Source: a bacterium (GTDB lineage Bacteria; Pseudomonadota; Alphaproteobacteria; Rhodobacterales; Rhodobacteraceae). Taken from it: DNA of 64,000 nt. The notes under the pieces were generated by a model, which was not told the DNA's origin, made no database searches, and saw only the letters and a program-made list of their open reading frames with translations. This document shows, piece after piece, positions 35,724 through 44,029 of this stretch; the stretch's first letter is position 1, and the number at the start of each line of letters is the position of its first letter. The position numbers and the translations under genes are program-made. Location: the NCBI GenBank assembly GCA_016124195.1, contig WGOE01000002.1:248001-312000 (forward strand), written 5' to 3'.

Positions 35724-36664
35724 TTCTTGGCGCTCGACGCAGCAGTGGGGGCGGCGGGGGCCGCGACGGAGGCTGGCACCTCGACGGGGGCGGGCAGGTC
35801 GCCCTTGACCGCCGGCGGCAGGGCCAGAAGCATGCGCAGGATGGTAACCAGCTCCTCGCGCAGCGCCTTGCGGTGCGTCACGCGGTCAAGCATGCCGTGG
35901 TCCAGCAGATATTCGGCGCGCTGGAACCCCTCGGGCAGCTTTTCGCGGATCGTCTGTTCAATGACCCGGGGGCCGGCAAAGCAGATCAGGGCATTGGGCT
36001 CGGCGATCTGCACATCGCCCAGCATGGCATAGCTTGCGGTAACGCCGCCGGTGGTGGGATGGGTCAGCACCACGACATAGGGCAGCCGCGCCTCGCGCAT
36101 CATCTGCACGGCCACGGTCGTGCGCGGCATCTGCATCAGCGACAGGATGCCCTCCTGCATGCGCGCGCCACCTGCGGCAGAAAAGACGATCAGCGGCCGC
36201 TTGTGTTTGACCGCGGCCTGGGCGCCGGCGATCATCGCGTTGCCGACATACATGCCCATCGAGCCCGCCATGAAGGCAAAGTCCTGCGCGATGGCAACGA
36301 CGGGCGTGCGCAGGATCTCGCCCTCGGCGACCAGCATCGCCTCTTTCTCGCCCGTGGCCTTTTGCGCGGCCTTGAGGCGTTCGGGGTATTTCTTCTGGTC
36401 GCGGAACTGCAGCGGGTCGCCCAGCGGTTCGGGCACTTTCACTTCGGTGAAGATGCCACCGTCGAACAGCGCCGTGAAGCGGTCGCGCGGGCTGATCGCC
36501 ATATGGTGATCGCAGGTCGTGCAGACATTGAGGTTTTCGGCCAGTTCGCGGTGGAACAGCATGGTGCCGCACTCGGGGCATTTGGTCCACAGGTTGTCCG
36601 GCGTCTCGCGCCGTGAAAACAGCGAGTTGATCTTGGGGCGGACGTAGTTGGAGATCCAGTTCAT
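35720..36664 (-). CDS. accD: Acetyl-CoA carboxylase carboxyltransferase subunit beta
   Basis: Zinc-containing beta subunit that with AccA transfers CO2 from biotin to acetyl-CoA, starting fatty acid synthesis. The 314-aa protein has an N-terminal zinc ribbon with four Cys (CPEC near 29 and CTTC near 48) and a crotonase-like core with FSAAGGARMQEG near 165 and HPTTGGVTASYA near 205. About 35 C-terminal residues are Ala/Pro-rich and probably disordered. First gene of the accD-folC unit. Confidence 0.95.
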   Translation of the reverse strand: MNWISNYVRPKINSLFSRRETPDNLWTKCPECGTMLFHRELAENLNVCTTCDHHMAISPRDRFTALFDGGIFTEVKVPEPLGDPLQFRDQKKYPERLKAAQKATGEKEAMLVAEGEILRTPVVAIAQDFAFMAGSMGMYVGNAMIAGAQAAVKHKRPLIVFSAAGGARMQEGILSLMQMPRTTVAVQMMREARLPYVVVLTHPTTGGVTASYAMLGDVQIAEPNALICFAGPRVIEQTIREKLPEGFQRAEYLLDHGMLDRVTHRKALREELVTILRMLLALPPAVKGDLPAPVEVPASVAAPAAPTAASSAKK

Positions 36665-37313
36665 CGGCTGGCCTTTCGGTCGCTCATTTCTCGCCCGAGA
36701 TAGTCCGGGGCGGGGCGAAATGCAATCACCAGACAGGATAGTCGGGGGCGGGCGCAGGGGGGGTACGATTTTTCTGCGAAAAATCCATCGGTCCTCGGAC
36801 TTTCACACCCGCAGAATCACCCGGATCGCGAGCCAGGAGACCAGAAGCGAGACGGTGTCAGCGCCAAGGCAGGGCAGCTGCGTCATGGGATCATCCGGCG
36901 CCAGGGTGATGTTGAACAACGCCATCCCGCCGAGGTTGCCTGAAAGGCCGATCAGCAGCAGCGATTGCGCGTTGGCGGCAAATTGCGGGCCGATAGCGGC
37001 GCCAGAGCGGGGGGCCTGGGTCGGGCTTGTCCGGGTCGGCCCTCGTCGCGGCCCACCCTGACGGAGCACCGCCAGCCAAGGCAAGCCCGGATGGCGCCAC
37101 GTCCCCCGGCTGTGGCGGATCGGGCGCAACCGGGGCCTTGGCACGTGCCGGCGGATTGATCAAGCCGGGCCGGGCCGCTATCGCTGGAAGCCGCGCCTGT
37201 GAGCGGTGCGATGCACCGCAGCCTGCGCCACGAAGGAGCCTGCACCGACGACCCGCCGTCCCAAGAACCCGCCGTCCGAAGGACGCGCCCCCCGAACCGG
37301 CCAAGGAGATACG
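36665..37313. other. Long intergenic region (649 bases), no convincing gene
   Basis: Between the accD start and the lipoprotein gene. It holds a possible two-helix membrane reading frame at the accD end (listed separately), and a proline-rich minus-strand frame farther right. AAGGAG at 37303 belongs to the downstream lipoprotein gene. Both frames may be remnants of one broken gene. Confidence 0.5.
36803..36925 (-). pseudogene. Possible small membrane ORF or gene remnant
   Basis: From ATG 36925 a 40-codon frame with strong third-position GC bias ends in a hydrophobic helix (VSLLVSWLAIRVILRV). The coding-like, hydrophobic character extends about 20 codons further upstream (SLLLIGLSGNLGG) without an ATG. 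A single-base frame change near 36990 would join it to a Pro-rich open frame, so it may be the end of a frameshifted gene. I do not recognise a family. Confidence 0.25.
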
Positions 37314-37916
37314 ATGACCCTTAATCGCAAGAGACTTCGTCTGGCGCTGCTGGCCCTGATTGCGCTGGCGGGATGCGATGGCCTGGCGACCGGAGGGGGG
37401 CTGCACGAAACCACGGTTCTGGGCGGCGCGCTGACCATCGCCGCGCCGCCGGGCTATTGCATCAACCCGGCCGCCTCGGTCACGCGCGGATCTGCCATCG
37501 TGGCCTTGATGGGCCGCTGCACCGCGCGGGGCGAGGTCGCGCCGGCGGTCGTCTCGGTCACGGTGGGGCAGGCGGCTTCGGCCGGGGTGCTGGTCGCGGG
37601 TCCGGATGCGCTGGCGCGGTTCCTGACCTCGGCGCAGGGGCGCAAGGTGATGGCGCGCGACGGTGTGGCGTCCCATGTCGCGGTGATCGAGACGCGCATC
37701 GCGGGCGAGGCGCTGTTCGTGCATCTGAACGACCGCTCGGTTGGCGAATACTGGCGCGCGATCCTGGCGCTGCGCGGCCGTCTGGTGACGGTCTCGGCCT
37801 CTGGAACCGAGGCGGCCCCCCTGACGCCGGCCCAGGGCCTGACCCTGGTGCGCGATGTCGTCACGGTTCTGGACAAGCGCAACCCGGACAAGGCCCCACC
37901 GGCCCAGCAGTCCTGA
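37314..37916 (+). CDS. Predicted lipoprotein of unknown function
   Basis: A 200-aa protein with a signal peptide ending in the lipobox LAGC, so lipid-anchored at Cys21. AAGGAG eight bases before ATG 37314 sets the start. The mature part has paired cysteines (near residues 48 and 66) that could form a disulfide, and no membrane helix. It resembles an uncharacterised family seen in Rhodobacteraceae but I cannot assign a function. Followed by a good terminator, so probably a single gene. Confidence 0.75.
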   Translation: MTLNRKRLRLALLALIALAGCDGLATGGGLHETTVLGGALTIAAPPGYCINPAASVTRGSAIVALMGRCTARGEVAPAVVSVTVGQAASAGVLVAGPDALARFLTSAQGRKVMARDGVASHVAVIETRIAGEALFVHLNDRSVGEYWRAILALRGRLVTVSASGTEAAPLTPAQGLTLVRDVVTVLDKRNPDKAPPAQQS

Positions 37917-37958
37917 GGCCGCCGCGCCGGGGTCCCGACGCGGGTCAAACCGGCCCTG

Positions 37959-37984
37959 CGCCGCGATCCGGCCGCGGCGTTTTT
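37959..37984 (+). terminator. Rho-independent terminator after the lipoprotein gene
   Basis: CGCCGCG (37959-37965) pairs with CGCGGCG (37973-37979) and is followed directly by five T. Confidence 0.82.
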
Positions 37985-38126
37985 CGCAATGGCCTGGCGC
38001 GGGCGAAGGATGGAACCTTTTGTTTTTCGCCAAGATAAGGTAGGCGTTTGTCGGGGTCCGATCAGCGGTGCGGACGGGCGGTGGGGTGCCCGGACGGCCA
38101 AGGCACAAGGCAGGATTGACAGGATC

Positions 38127-38900
38127 ATGGCGCGGCACATTTCGGCACTCATGGAGACCCTGCTGCATCGGCGCAGCCTGAGGCGCTGGTCCGTGGCCGC
38201 CCATGCCGCCGCCCGCGCCGATGTCGGAACCTTGCGCCTCTGGCGTGGCCGCGCGCGCCACTTGCGCCGCATGCTCGACCAGGTCATCCACGAGGCCGAT
38301 CATCGTCTTGCGCTGCCGGTTCTTGGATCGAACGCGATGAAAAAGCCGATGGGCACCGATTGGTCCTGGCGCCCGATGCTGTGGAAGGGGCCCCTGCCGC
38401 AGCCCGGCCTGGCCTCGGTGCCTTCGAAGGCGCAGATCTGCGACGGCGCCACCATCTTTCACGATTGCCGCCGCTCTGAACTGACCGTGCGCCAGATCCG
38501 CAACACGCGCGAAAGCGACATCTCGCCTTTCGGCTTCCGCATGGATGTCTTCCGCTTCGACGGCTCTTTCCTGTCGCTGGTGCTCGACCTGCCCGAAGAG
38601 GCCGCGCGCGGCTTGCGCCTGCGCCACCTGATCCGGCTTGATGTGATCGTCGAAATGGAAAAGCCGCTGGAAATCTTTGCCCGGCTCAACATCAAGCACG
38701 GGCCGAACGTCGAACAGATCGTGCGCGAACTGCCGCTGACCTCTGAAGAGGTCATGGTGGAGTTTGACCTCGCCTATTCGAAGATGAACGAAAAACGGGT
38801 GGAAAAGCTCTGGGTCGACCTGATCTTCGAGGGGCCCGAGATGAACCAGGTGATCCTGCGCGACGTCACCCTGTCGCGCCGGCCCCGCGCAGAGATTTGA
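38127..38900 (+). CDS. Uncharacterised conserved protein, possibly DUF6478 family
   Basis: A 257-aa soluble protein beginning with a basic, Arg-rich helix (residues 10-50, LLHRRSLRRW). The rest is mixed alpha/beta with no known catalytic motif: blocks GTDWSWRPMLWKGPLP, GATIFHDCRRSELTVRQIRN and EVMVEFDLAYSKMNEKRVEKLW. It reminds me of a Rhodobacterales-only family I know as DUF6478, but I cannot confirm that. The next gene starts 16 bases later, so they are an operon. Confidence 0.75.
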   Translation: MARHISALMETLLHRRSLRRWSVAAHAAARADVGTLRLWRGRARHLRRMLDQVIHEADHRLALPVLGSNAMKKPMGTDWSWRPMLWKGPLPQPGLASVPSKAQICDGATIFHDCRRSELTVRQIRNTRESDISPFGFRMDVFRFDGSFLSLVLDLPEEAARGLRLRHLIRLDVIVEMEKPLEIFARLNIKHGPNVEQIVRELPLTSEEVMVEFDLAYSKMNEKRVEKLWVDLIFEGPEMNQVILRDVTLSRRPRAEI

Positions 38901-38916
38901 GGACGCAATCACAGCC

Positions 38917-39285
38917 ATGGACGTCAAGCTGATCAAGACCCGCATCCGCGCCGGCCATTGGGAGGGCATCCTCACCGGCGCCGTGGCCCAACCCGACCTC
39001 GAGGTTGTCCTGCTCGAACAGGTCCTGGCCGGCGTGACGGTCACGGGCCTGCCGGACCGGCCCGGCGAATATGCCGTGCGGGTGCCGGTCCCGGCCGAGG
39101 TGCTCAGCGAAGGTGTCCAGACCTTCCTGATCCGCCTCAAGGGGGGCGAGACTCTGGCCCATTTCACCATCATCACCGGCGTCGCGATGGAGGACGACCT
39201 GCGCGCCGAGGTCGATCTGCTGCGAGCCGAACTTGACATGCTCAAGCGCGCCTTCCGCCGCCACTGCGTCGAAACCGCAGGCTGA
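38917..39285 (+). CDS. Conserved hypothetical protein, 122 aa
   Basis: A small soluble protein with beta-strand-rich N-terminal two thirds (VLLEQVLAGVTVTGLP; YAVRVPVPAEVLSEGVQTFLI) and a C-terminal amphipathic helix (EDDLRAEVDLLRAELDMLKRAFRRH) likely to form a coiled coil. No known domain recognised. It follows the preceding uncharacterised gene by 16 bases and probably works with it. Confidence 0.7.
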   Translation: MDVKLIKTRIRAGHWEGILTGAVAQPDLEVVLLEQVLAGVTVTGLPDRPGEYAVRVPVPAEVLSEGVQTFLIRLKGGETLAHFTIITGVAMEDDLRAEVDLLRAELDMLKRAFRRHCVETAG

Positions 39286-39326
39286 CCGGCCCGGGCGTGC
39301 CGCGCAAGCACTCCGCGCCCCCCCCC

Positions 39327-39378
39327 TTCATCCAGGCACAAATACCTCCACGGGGGGGCGGGGGTGTGAAACCCCCGC
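39327..39378 (+). repeat. Dispersed intergenic repeat, copy C
   Basis: TTCATCCAGGCACAAATACC, nearly identical to copy A at 10143, runs into a G-rich arm and the hairpin GGGGGTGTGAAACCCCC shared with copy B at 34345. It occupies the 269-base gap before the LysR gene; nothing else is recognisable there. Confidence 0.6.
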
Positions 39379-39554
39379 GGCGCTACGCCGGCCGCGACCC
39401 TGCCGCCGCAGGCCAAAACGCCCCGCCCCATCGTTTCCCCGCCCCGAACGATCCGCGGTAATACCCCGGGAGTGTCGCAGCTTGGCCCCGTTCCTGCCCG
39501 AATTCGCGATCAATCCTAGCGCCATCAACCCGACTGCTTGCCTGGGGATAAACA

Positions 39555-40460
39555 ATGGACCGACTGACGGAAATGGAAGCCTTTGCCACTGTGGTGGATC
39601 AAGGAGGCTTCACGGATGCTGCCAAGAAGATGGGCATCTCCAAATCTGCCGTTTCCAAGCACGTCTCGGCCCTCGAGGCGCGTCTGGGCGCGCGTTTGTT
39701 GAACCGCACCACGCGCCGGGTGTCGCCGACCGAGATCGGTCTGGCCTATTACGACCGCGCGCGCCGGGTGCTCAACGATGCGGGCGAGGCCGATGCGCTG
39801 GTGACTTCGATGCAGTCCGCGCCTTCGGGTCTGTTGCGCATCAGCGTGGCCACCGATTTCGGGGTGAACCTCTTGTCGCCGATCCTGGGCGATTTCCTGC
39901 TGGAATATCCGGACATCACCGTGAACATGGTGCTGAACAACCGCTATGTCGAACTGATCTCGGAAGGTTTCGACATGGCGATCCGGGTGGGCGACCTCGA
40001 GGACAGCTCGCTGCGCGCCCGCCGTCTGACCGACACCGCCAAGAAGATGATCGGCTCACCGTCCTATTTCCAGAAATTCGGCCGTCCGATGAAGATCGAC
40101 GATCTGAACGATCACAAGCTTCTGCACTATTCCAACCAGGCCAATGGCAATGTCTGGAAGGTTATTGCGCCTTCGGGGGAAAGGCGGCAGGTCCGCACGG
40201 CCGGGTGGCTTACGGTCAACGACGGGCAGAGCCTGCTCAATGCGGCCATTTCGGGGCTGGGCATCGCCTATCTGCCCTCGTTCCTTTATGCCGATGCGAT
40301 GAAGCAGGGCCTTGTCGAAGAGGCGATCCCCGGCCTGCCGGTCGAGGTGCAGGGCATCTACGCCGTCTATCCGCCGGGCCGCTTCACCCAGCCCAAGGTG
40401 CGGGCCTTCATCGACTTTCTGGCCCGTCAGTTCCTTGAAAAGGGGCCGGACAACTGGTGA
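39555..40460 (+). CDS. LysR-family transcriptional regulator
   Basis: A 301-aa LTTR with an N-terminal winged helix-turn-helix (MEAFATVVDQGGFTDAAKKMGISKSAVSKHVSALE, residues 7-41) and a C-terminal periplasmic-binding-like effector domain (about 90-295). The closest general type is the CrgA/DsdC/LTTR_2 branch. The target is unknown; the gene upstream is unrelated and on the same strand, so no divergent target is offered by context. Starts ATG 39555 with a family-typical MDRLTEMEAF. Confidence 0.93.
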   Translation: MDRLTEMEAFATVVDQGGFTDAAKKMGISKSAVSKHVSALEARLGARLLNRTTRRVSPTEIGLAYYDRARRVLNDAGEADALVTSMQSAPSGLLRISVATDFGVNLLSPILGDFLLEYPDITVNMVLNNRYVELISEGFDMAIRVGDLEDSSLRARRLTDTAKKMIGSPSYFQKFGRPMKIDDLNDHKLLHYSNQANGNVWKVIAPSGERRQVRTAGWLTVNDGQSLLNAAISGLGIAYLPSFLYADAMKQGLVEEAIPGLPVEVQGIYAVYPPGRFTQPKVRAFIDFLARQFLEKGPDNW

Positions 40461-40485
40461 CGCGCAGGCCACCCGCCGCGCAAGG

Positions 40486-41547
40486 TCAAGGGGTCGGGGT
40501 CAGAACGACCTCGACCCTGCGGTTTCTGGCGCGGCCGTCGGGGGTTTCGTTGCTGGCGCGCGGGGCCAGATAGCCTGCGCCCTCGGCGTCGATCCGGGCC
40601 GCATCCGCGCCCAGCTTGGTCACCAGCGCATCACGCACGCTTTGCGCGCGTTGCAGCGACAGGGCCGTGTTGGCGGCCAGGCTTCCCACCGCATCGGTAT
40701 GGCCGACCAGCATCACATGCTGCGTCGGATTGGCCGCCAGCCATTGGGCCAGTGCGGCCAGCGAGGCATAATCCTTGTCCTCCAGCGCGGCGCTGCCCGA
40801 GGTGAATTGCAGATCATCCAGCGCCACGGACCCCGCAGAGATCAGCGTCTGCCCGAAATCCTGCGCGCTGGCCGGGACCGCACCGGCCGGGGTCGCCCCG
40901 GATGCGGCAGAATTGGCCGTGACGGAAGGGGTCGCACCAGCGGCGGCCTCGTCTTGCGGGCTGTCTGGCGCGGGGCTGGTCGGCAGGGCCTCGCGCCCGG
41001 TCTGGATCGGCGGACCGGCAGGCGCGGGCGTGACCGTGGTCACCTGAACATACCCCGCATCATCCGACCGGCTGACCAGAAGCGCCGTCAGGTCGAGGCC
41101 CTCTGGAGCGCTGCGTGTCGCAAGCACATATCGGAAATCGCCCAGATCGACATGCATCTGCGGTTCGGGCAAGACCTCCATCCCGTAGCGGAAGTCAAAG
41201 CCGCCGCAGGCCGCGGTCTCGCATTGAAACTGGACCACGTAGCCGGCGCGGTGCAACTGGGCCAGAAGCGGCGTGATCAGTTGCAGCGTGGTCATGCGCT
41301 GGTCGTCCATCCGATAGGCGCGCTGGGTGATCAGGCCCGCCGCCTCGCGCAGCGGCATCTTTCCGTCTGCAAAGGGGCCGATCGGCAGGCGCAGGGTCGA
41401 GGGGCTTTCCGTCCAGCCGCCCACCACGGCCGCAGGGGCGGGCATGTCCAGCGCCACCGCCGCAGCCTGAACCGGCCCGAAGCCTGCGGGCATGGCAAGC
41501 CCGGCCCAAAAGCTGACCCGAAGGGCGGTTGCAAATAGTCTGCTCAA
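40486..41547 (-). CDS. OmpA-family protein (TTG start)
   Basis: A 353-aa exported protein with a C-terminal OmpA-like peptidoglycan-binding domain (about 245-345: DLQFTSGSAALED, VGHTDAVGS, RAQSVRDAL, NRRVEVVL). The N-terminal ~190 residues form an uncharacterised region with a CETAACGGFDFRY Cys pair and an Ala/Pro/Thr-rich linker. I propose TTG 41547 because it is the only start giving a normal signal peptide (LSRLFATALRVSFWAGLAMPA). It anchors to peptidoglycan; the N-terminal domain's role is unknown. Confidence 0.85.
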   Translation of the reverse strand: MSRLFATALRVSFWAGLAMPAGFGPVQAAAVALDMPAPAAVVGGWTESPSTLRLPIGPFADGKMPLREAAGLITQRAYRMDDQRMTTLQLITPLLAQLHRAGYVVQFQCETAACGGFDFRYGMEVLPEPQMHVDLGDFRYVLATRSAPEGLDLTALLVSRSDDAGYVQVTTVTPAPAGPPIQTGREALPTSPAPDSPQDEAAAGATPSVTANSAASGATPAGAVPASAQDFGQTLISAGSVALDDLQFTSGSAALEDKDYASLAALAQWLAANPTQHVMLVGHTDAVGSLAANTALSLQRAQSVRDALVTKLGADAARIDAEGAGYLAPRASNETPDGRARNRRVEVVLTPTP

Positions 41548-41564
41548 GGAAGCGCCTTTGCGGC

Positions 41565-42299
41565 TTATCTGGTGCGGTAGTGGTACTGTCCCACAACCTG
41601 CAGGCCAAGGGAAGCATAGAGGGCGCGGGCGCCGGAATTGGCCTCTGTCACGGCCAAAGCCAGCCGATCGGCGCCCTGTTCGGCCGCCCAATGTGCCGCA
41701 GCGCACAGCATGTGGCGGGCGGCGCCCTGACGGCGCTGGGCCGGGCGCACCTCGATGGCGTGGATCATCGCGGTTGCCCCGTGCAGCGCCACGAAGGCAG
41801 CGCCGGCCGGCCTGTCGCGGCTGCGGCCGAGGATCGCGGTCTTGGGTCCCGTCGCGCGCTCCATCACCGCGAGCCGACCGGGGCCGATGCCACCCTCGGC
41901 CCAGATGTCGCGGACGATCTGCATCGGCGGCCAGTGCGGAAAGGCGGTCATCAGGGGCGGCGGGGCCAGGGCCGCGACCGGCGCGGCATAGCCCAGAACC
42001 GGGTCGATCACGCGATAGCCATGCCTGGCGAGGGCAGCGTCCAACGCCGCATCCCACGGCCAGATCACGAAAAGCGGGTCCTGACCCAGCGCGCGCATCG
42101 CGTCTTCGGCCAAGGCGATGTCGCCGTCCTGCCAGGGTGCCTCGGCCGAGGCCGCGCTGACGCGCTTGCCGCCGCCACCACCCGCGCGCACCGTCCAGGG
42201 GCCGACCCGGCGCCGGGAGAGGGCGGGCCAGGTCGCCTCCATCGCCTTGGCGAAATCCTCGGGCCTGAGGAGGGGCGTGCCGCGCTCCGGATTTGTCAT
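41565..42299 (-). CDS. GNAT-family N-acetyltransferase
   Basis: A 244-aa acetyltransferase. The C-terminal half has the GNAT core: MIHAIEVRPAQRRQGAARHML with the acetyl-CoA-binding R/Q-x-x-G-x-A loop near residue 193, then LALAVTEANSGARALYASLGLQVVGQYHYR. The N-terminal half is a variable region and not recognisable. The acceptor is unknown. Its start overlaps the molybdopterin-binding gene's stop by four bases, so they are coupled. Confidence 0.88.
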   Translation of the reverse strand: MTNPERGTPLLRPEDFAKAMEATWPALSRRRVGPWTVRAGGGGGKRVSAASAEAPWQDGDIALAEDAMRALGQDPLFVIWPWDAALDAALARHGYRVIDPVLGYAAPVAALAPPPLMTAFPHWPPMQIVRDIWAEGGIGPGRLAVMERATGPKTAILGRSRDRPAGAAFVALHGATAMIHAIEVRPAQRRQGAARHMLCAAAHWAAEQGADRLALAVTEANSGARALYASLGLQVVGQYHYRTR

Positions 42300-43018
42300 G
42301 AGGCGAGGCGCGCCTCAAGCGCGGCCAGCGCGGCGTCAAGCCGGGCCGCATCCGTGCCGCGGATCACCAGGTTGGTGCCGAAACTGCCGTTGCTGTTGAA
42401 CGGGTAAGAGCCCATCTGCAGGTCGGGATGTTCGGCGGCAAAGGCTGCGAAAGTGGTGGCGATGTCGCCCTCGCCGCGTTCCAGCCGCAGGGTGCGCGAC
42501 AGAAGGGGGACGCCATGGGTGATGCCGGACAGCACGCCGGCCAGCATCGCCTCGAAGATGCGGGGCACGCCGGCCATCACGTGGACGTTTCGCACGGTGA
42601 AGCCGGGCGCGACCGAGACAGGGTTGTCGATCAGCGTGGCGGTGTCGGGAATGCGGGCCATGCGCTGGCGGGCTTCGTTGAAGGGCAGGCCCTGCCGGTC
42701 GTAATGGGCCTGCAAAAGCGCCATCGCATCGGCGCGGTGGGTGATCGCCACGCCGAACGCCGCAGCCACGGCATCGGCCGTGATGTCGTCATGCGTGGGC
42801 CCGATGCCGCCCGAGGTGAACACATGGTCATATTTCGCGCGCAACTCGTTGATCGCGGCCACGATGGCCGCGTGATCATCGGCCACCACCCGCGCCTCGG
42901 TCAAAGCGAGGCCATGTTCGGTCAGCGCGAGGGCCAGGTGGTGCATGTTGCTGTCGCGGGTGCGCCCGGACAGGATTTCGTCGCCGATCACCAGCATGGC
43001 GGCGGTTTGATTGGGCAT
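42296..43018 (-). CDS. Competence/damage-inducible CinA N-terminal-like, MoCF-domain protein
   Basis: A 240-aa protein with a molybdopterin-binding (MoaB/MogA-like) fold: VIGDEILSGRTRDSN, TSGGIGPTHDDITADAVA and NVHVMAGVPRIFEAML. It lacks the C-terminal nicotinamide-nucleotide amidohydrolase domain of full CinA. The family is often called molybdopterin-binding but may be a nucleotide-processing enzyme, e.g. FAD/ADP-ribose pyrophosphatase as shown for CinA relatives. Overlaps the GNAT gene and diverges from map (102-base gap). Confidence 0.87.
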   Translation of the reverse strand: MPNQTAAMLVIGDEILSGRTRDSNMHHLALALTEHGLALTEARVVADDHAAIVAAINELRAKYDHVFTSGGIGPTHDDITADAVAAAFGVAITHRADAMALLQAHYDRQGLPFNEARQRMARIPDTATLIDNPVSVAPGFTVRNVHVMAGVPRIFEAMLAGVLSGITHGVPLLSRTLRLERGEGDIATTFAAFAAEHPDLQMGSYPFNSNGSFGTNLVIRGTDAARLDAALAALEARLAS

Positions 43019-43119
43019 GATCGCTCCTTGAGGCGTTGCATGTCAGGTATAGGCGGCTTGCTCCCTCTGGCCAAGGGCACCACATTCTCTTATATATCGG
43101 GCAAAGAAAAAGGGTTGTC

Positions 43120-43926
43120 ATGTTGGACGATATCAGGGGTCGCGTCACCAAGGACGGGATACGCATTTACGAAGATGCGGATTTTGCGGGCATGCGCGAG
43201 GCGGGTCGCATCGCCGCGCTGATCCTGGATGACGTGGGCGCCCTGGTGCAGCCCGGGACGATGACCTCGGAAATCGACGATTTCATCCGCACCGAGGTGG
43301 CGCGGCGCGGTGCCACTTCGGCCACGATCGGCTACAAGGGCTATCAGCACGCCTCGTGCATATCGGTCAATCATGTGGTCTGCCACGGCATTCCCGGCGC
43401 CAAGAAGCTGGCCGAGGGCGATATCCTGAACATCGACGTGACCGTGATCGTTGAGGGCTGGTTCGGCGATACCAGCCGGATGTATGCCGCTGGCGCCATC
43501 AACCGCAAGGCCGAGCGGCTGATCGAGGTCACGCATGAGGGCCTGATGCGCGGGATCGAGGCGGTCAAACCGGGCAATACCTTTGGCGACATCGGCCACG
43601 CGATCCAGACCTTTGTCGAGGCCAACCGCATGTCGGTCGTGCGCGATTTCTGCGGTCATGGCCTGGGCCGGGTCTTCCACGCGCCGCCGAATGTGCTGCA
43701 TTACGGCCGGCCCGGCACCGGCGCCGTGCTGGAAGAGGGCATGTTCTTTACCATCGAGCCCATGGTCAACCTTGGCCGGCCCGAGACCAAGGTCCTGTCT
43801 GATGAATGGACCGCCGTGACGCGCGACAAGAGCCTTTCGGCGCAGTACGAACACTCGGTCGGGGTGACGGCAGAGGGCTGCGAGATCTTCACGCTGTCGC
43901 CCGGGGGCAAATTCTTCAAGCCGTGA
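43120..43926 (+). CDS. map: Type I methionine aminopeptidase
   Basis: A 268-aa dimetal enzyme removing N-terminal Met from nascent proteins. The metal ligands are visible: DVTVIVEGWFGDTSRMY (two Asp), CGHGLGRVFH (His), FTIEPMV (Glu) and the final Glu of QYEHSVGVT. ATG 43120 sits at the usual distance from the first motif; upstream in-frame ATG 43036 would add 28 non-homologous residues. Single gene, divergent from the CinA-like gene. Confidence 0.95.
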   Translation: MLDDIRGRVTKDGIRIYEDADFAGMREAGRIAALILDDVGALVQPGTMTSEIDDFIRTEVARRGATSATIGYKGYQHASCISVNHVVCHGIPGAKKLAEGDILNIDVTVIVEGWFGDTSRMYAAGAINRKAERLIEVTHEGLMRGIEAVKPGNTFGDIGHAIQTFVEANRMSVVRDFCGHGLGRVFHAPPNVLHYGRPGTGAVLEEGMFFTIEPMVNLGRPETKVLSDEWTAVTRDKSLSAQYEHSVGVTAEGCEIFTLSPGGKFFKP

Positions 43927-44029
43927 ACCGGGCTCGGGGGGGCGAGGCTTCACGCCACGCATCCGCAGCGAAGAGCGGAGTTTCAGATCCCCGCTCCCCT
44001 GAGGCCATAGTTCTGCATGGATGAAGGTG

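Noticed and set aside
36891-39431. An open minus-strand frame of about 846 codons
   Set aside because: It runs antisense across the lipoprotein and the two plus-strand genes, has no recognisable domain and poor codon bias; long antisense frames are normal at this GC content. Only the 3' part near 36891-37245 was kept as a possible remnant.
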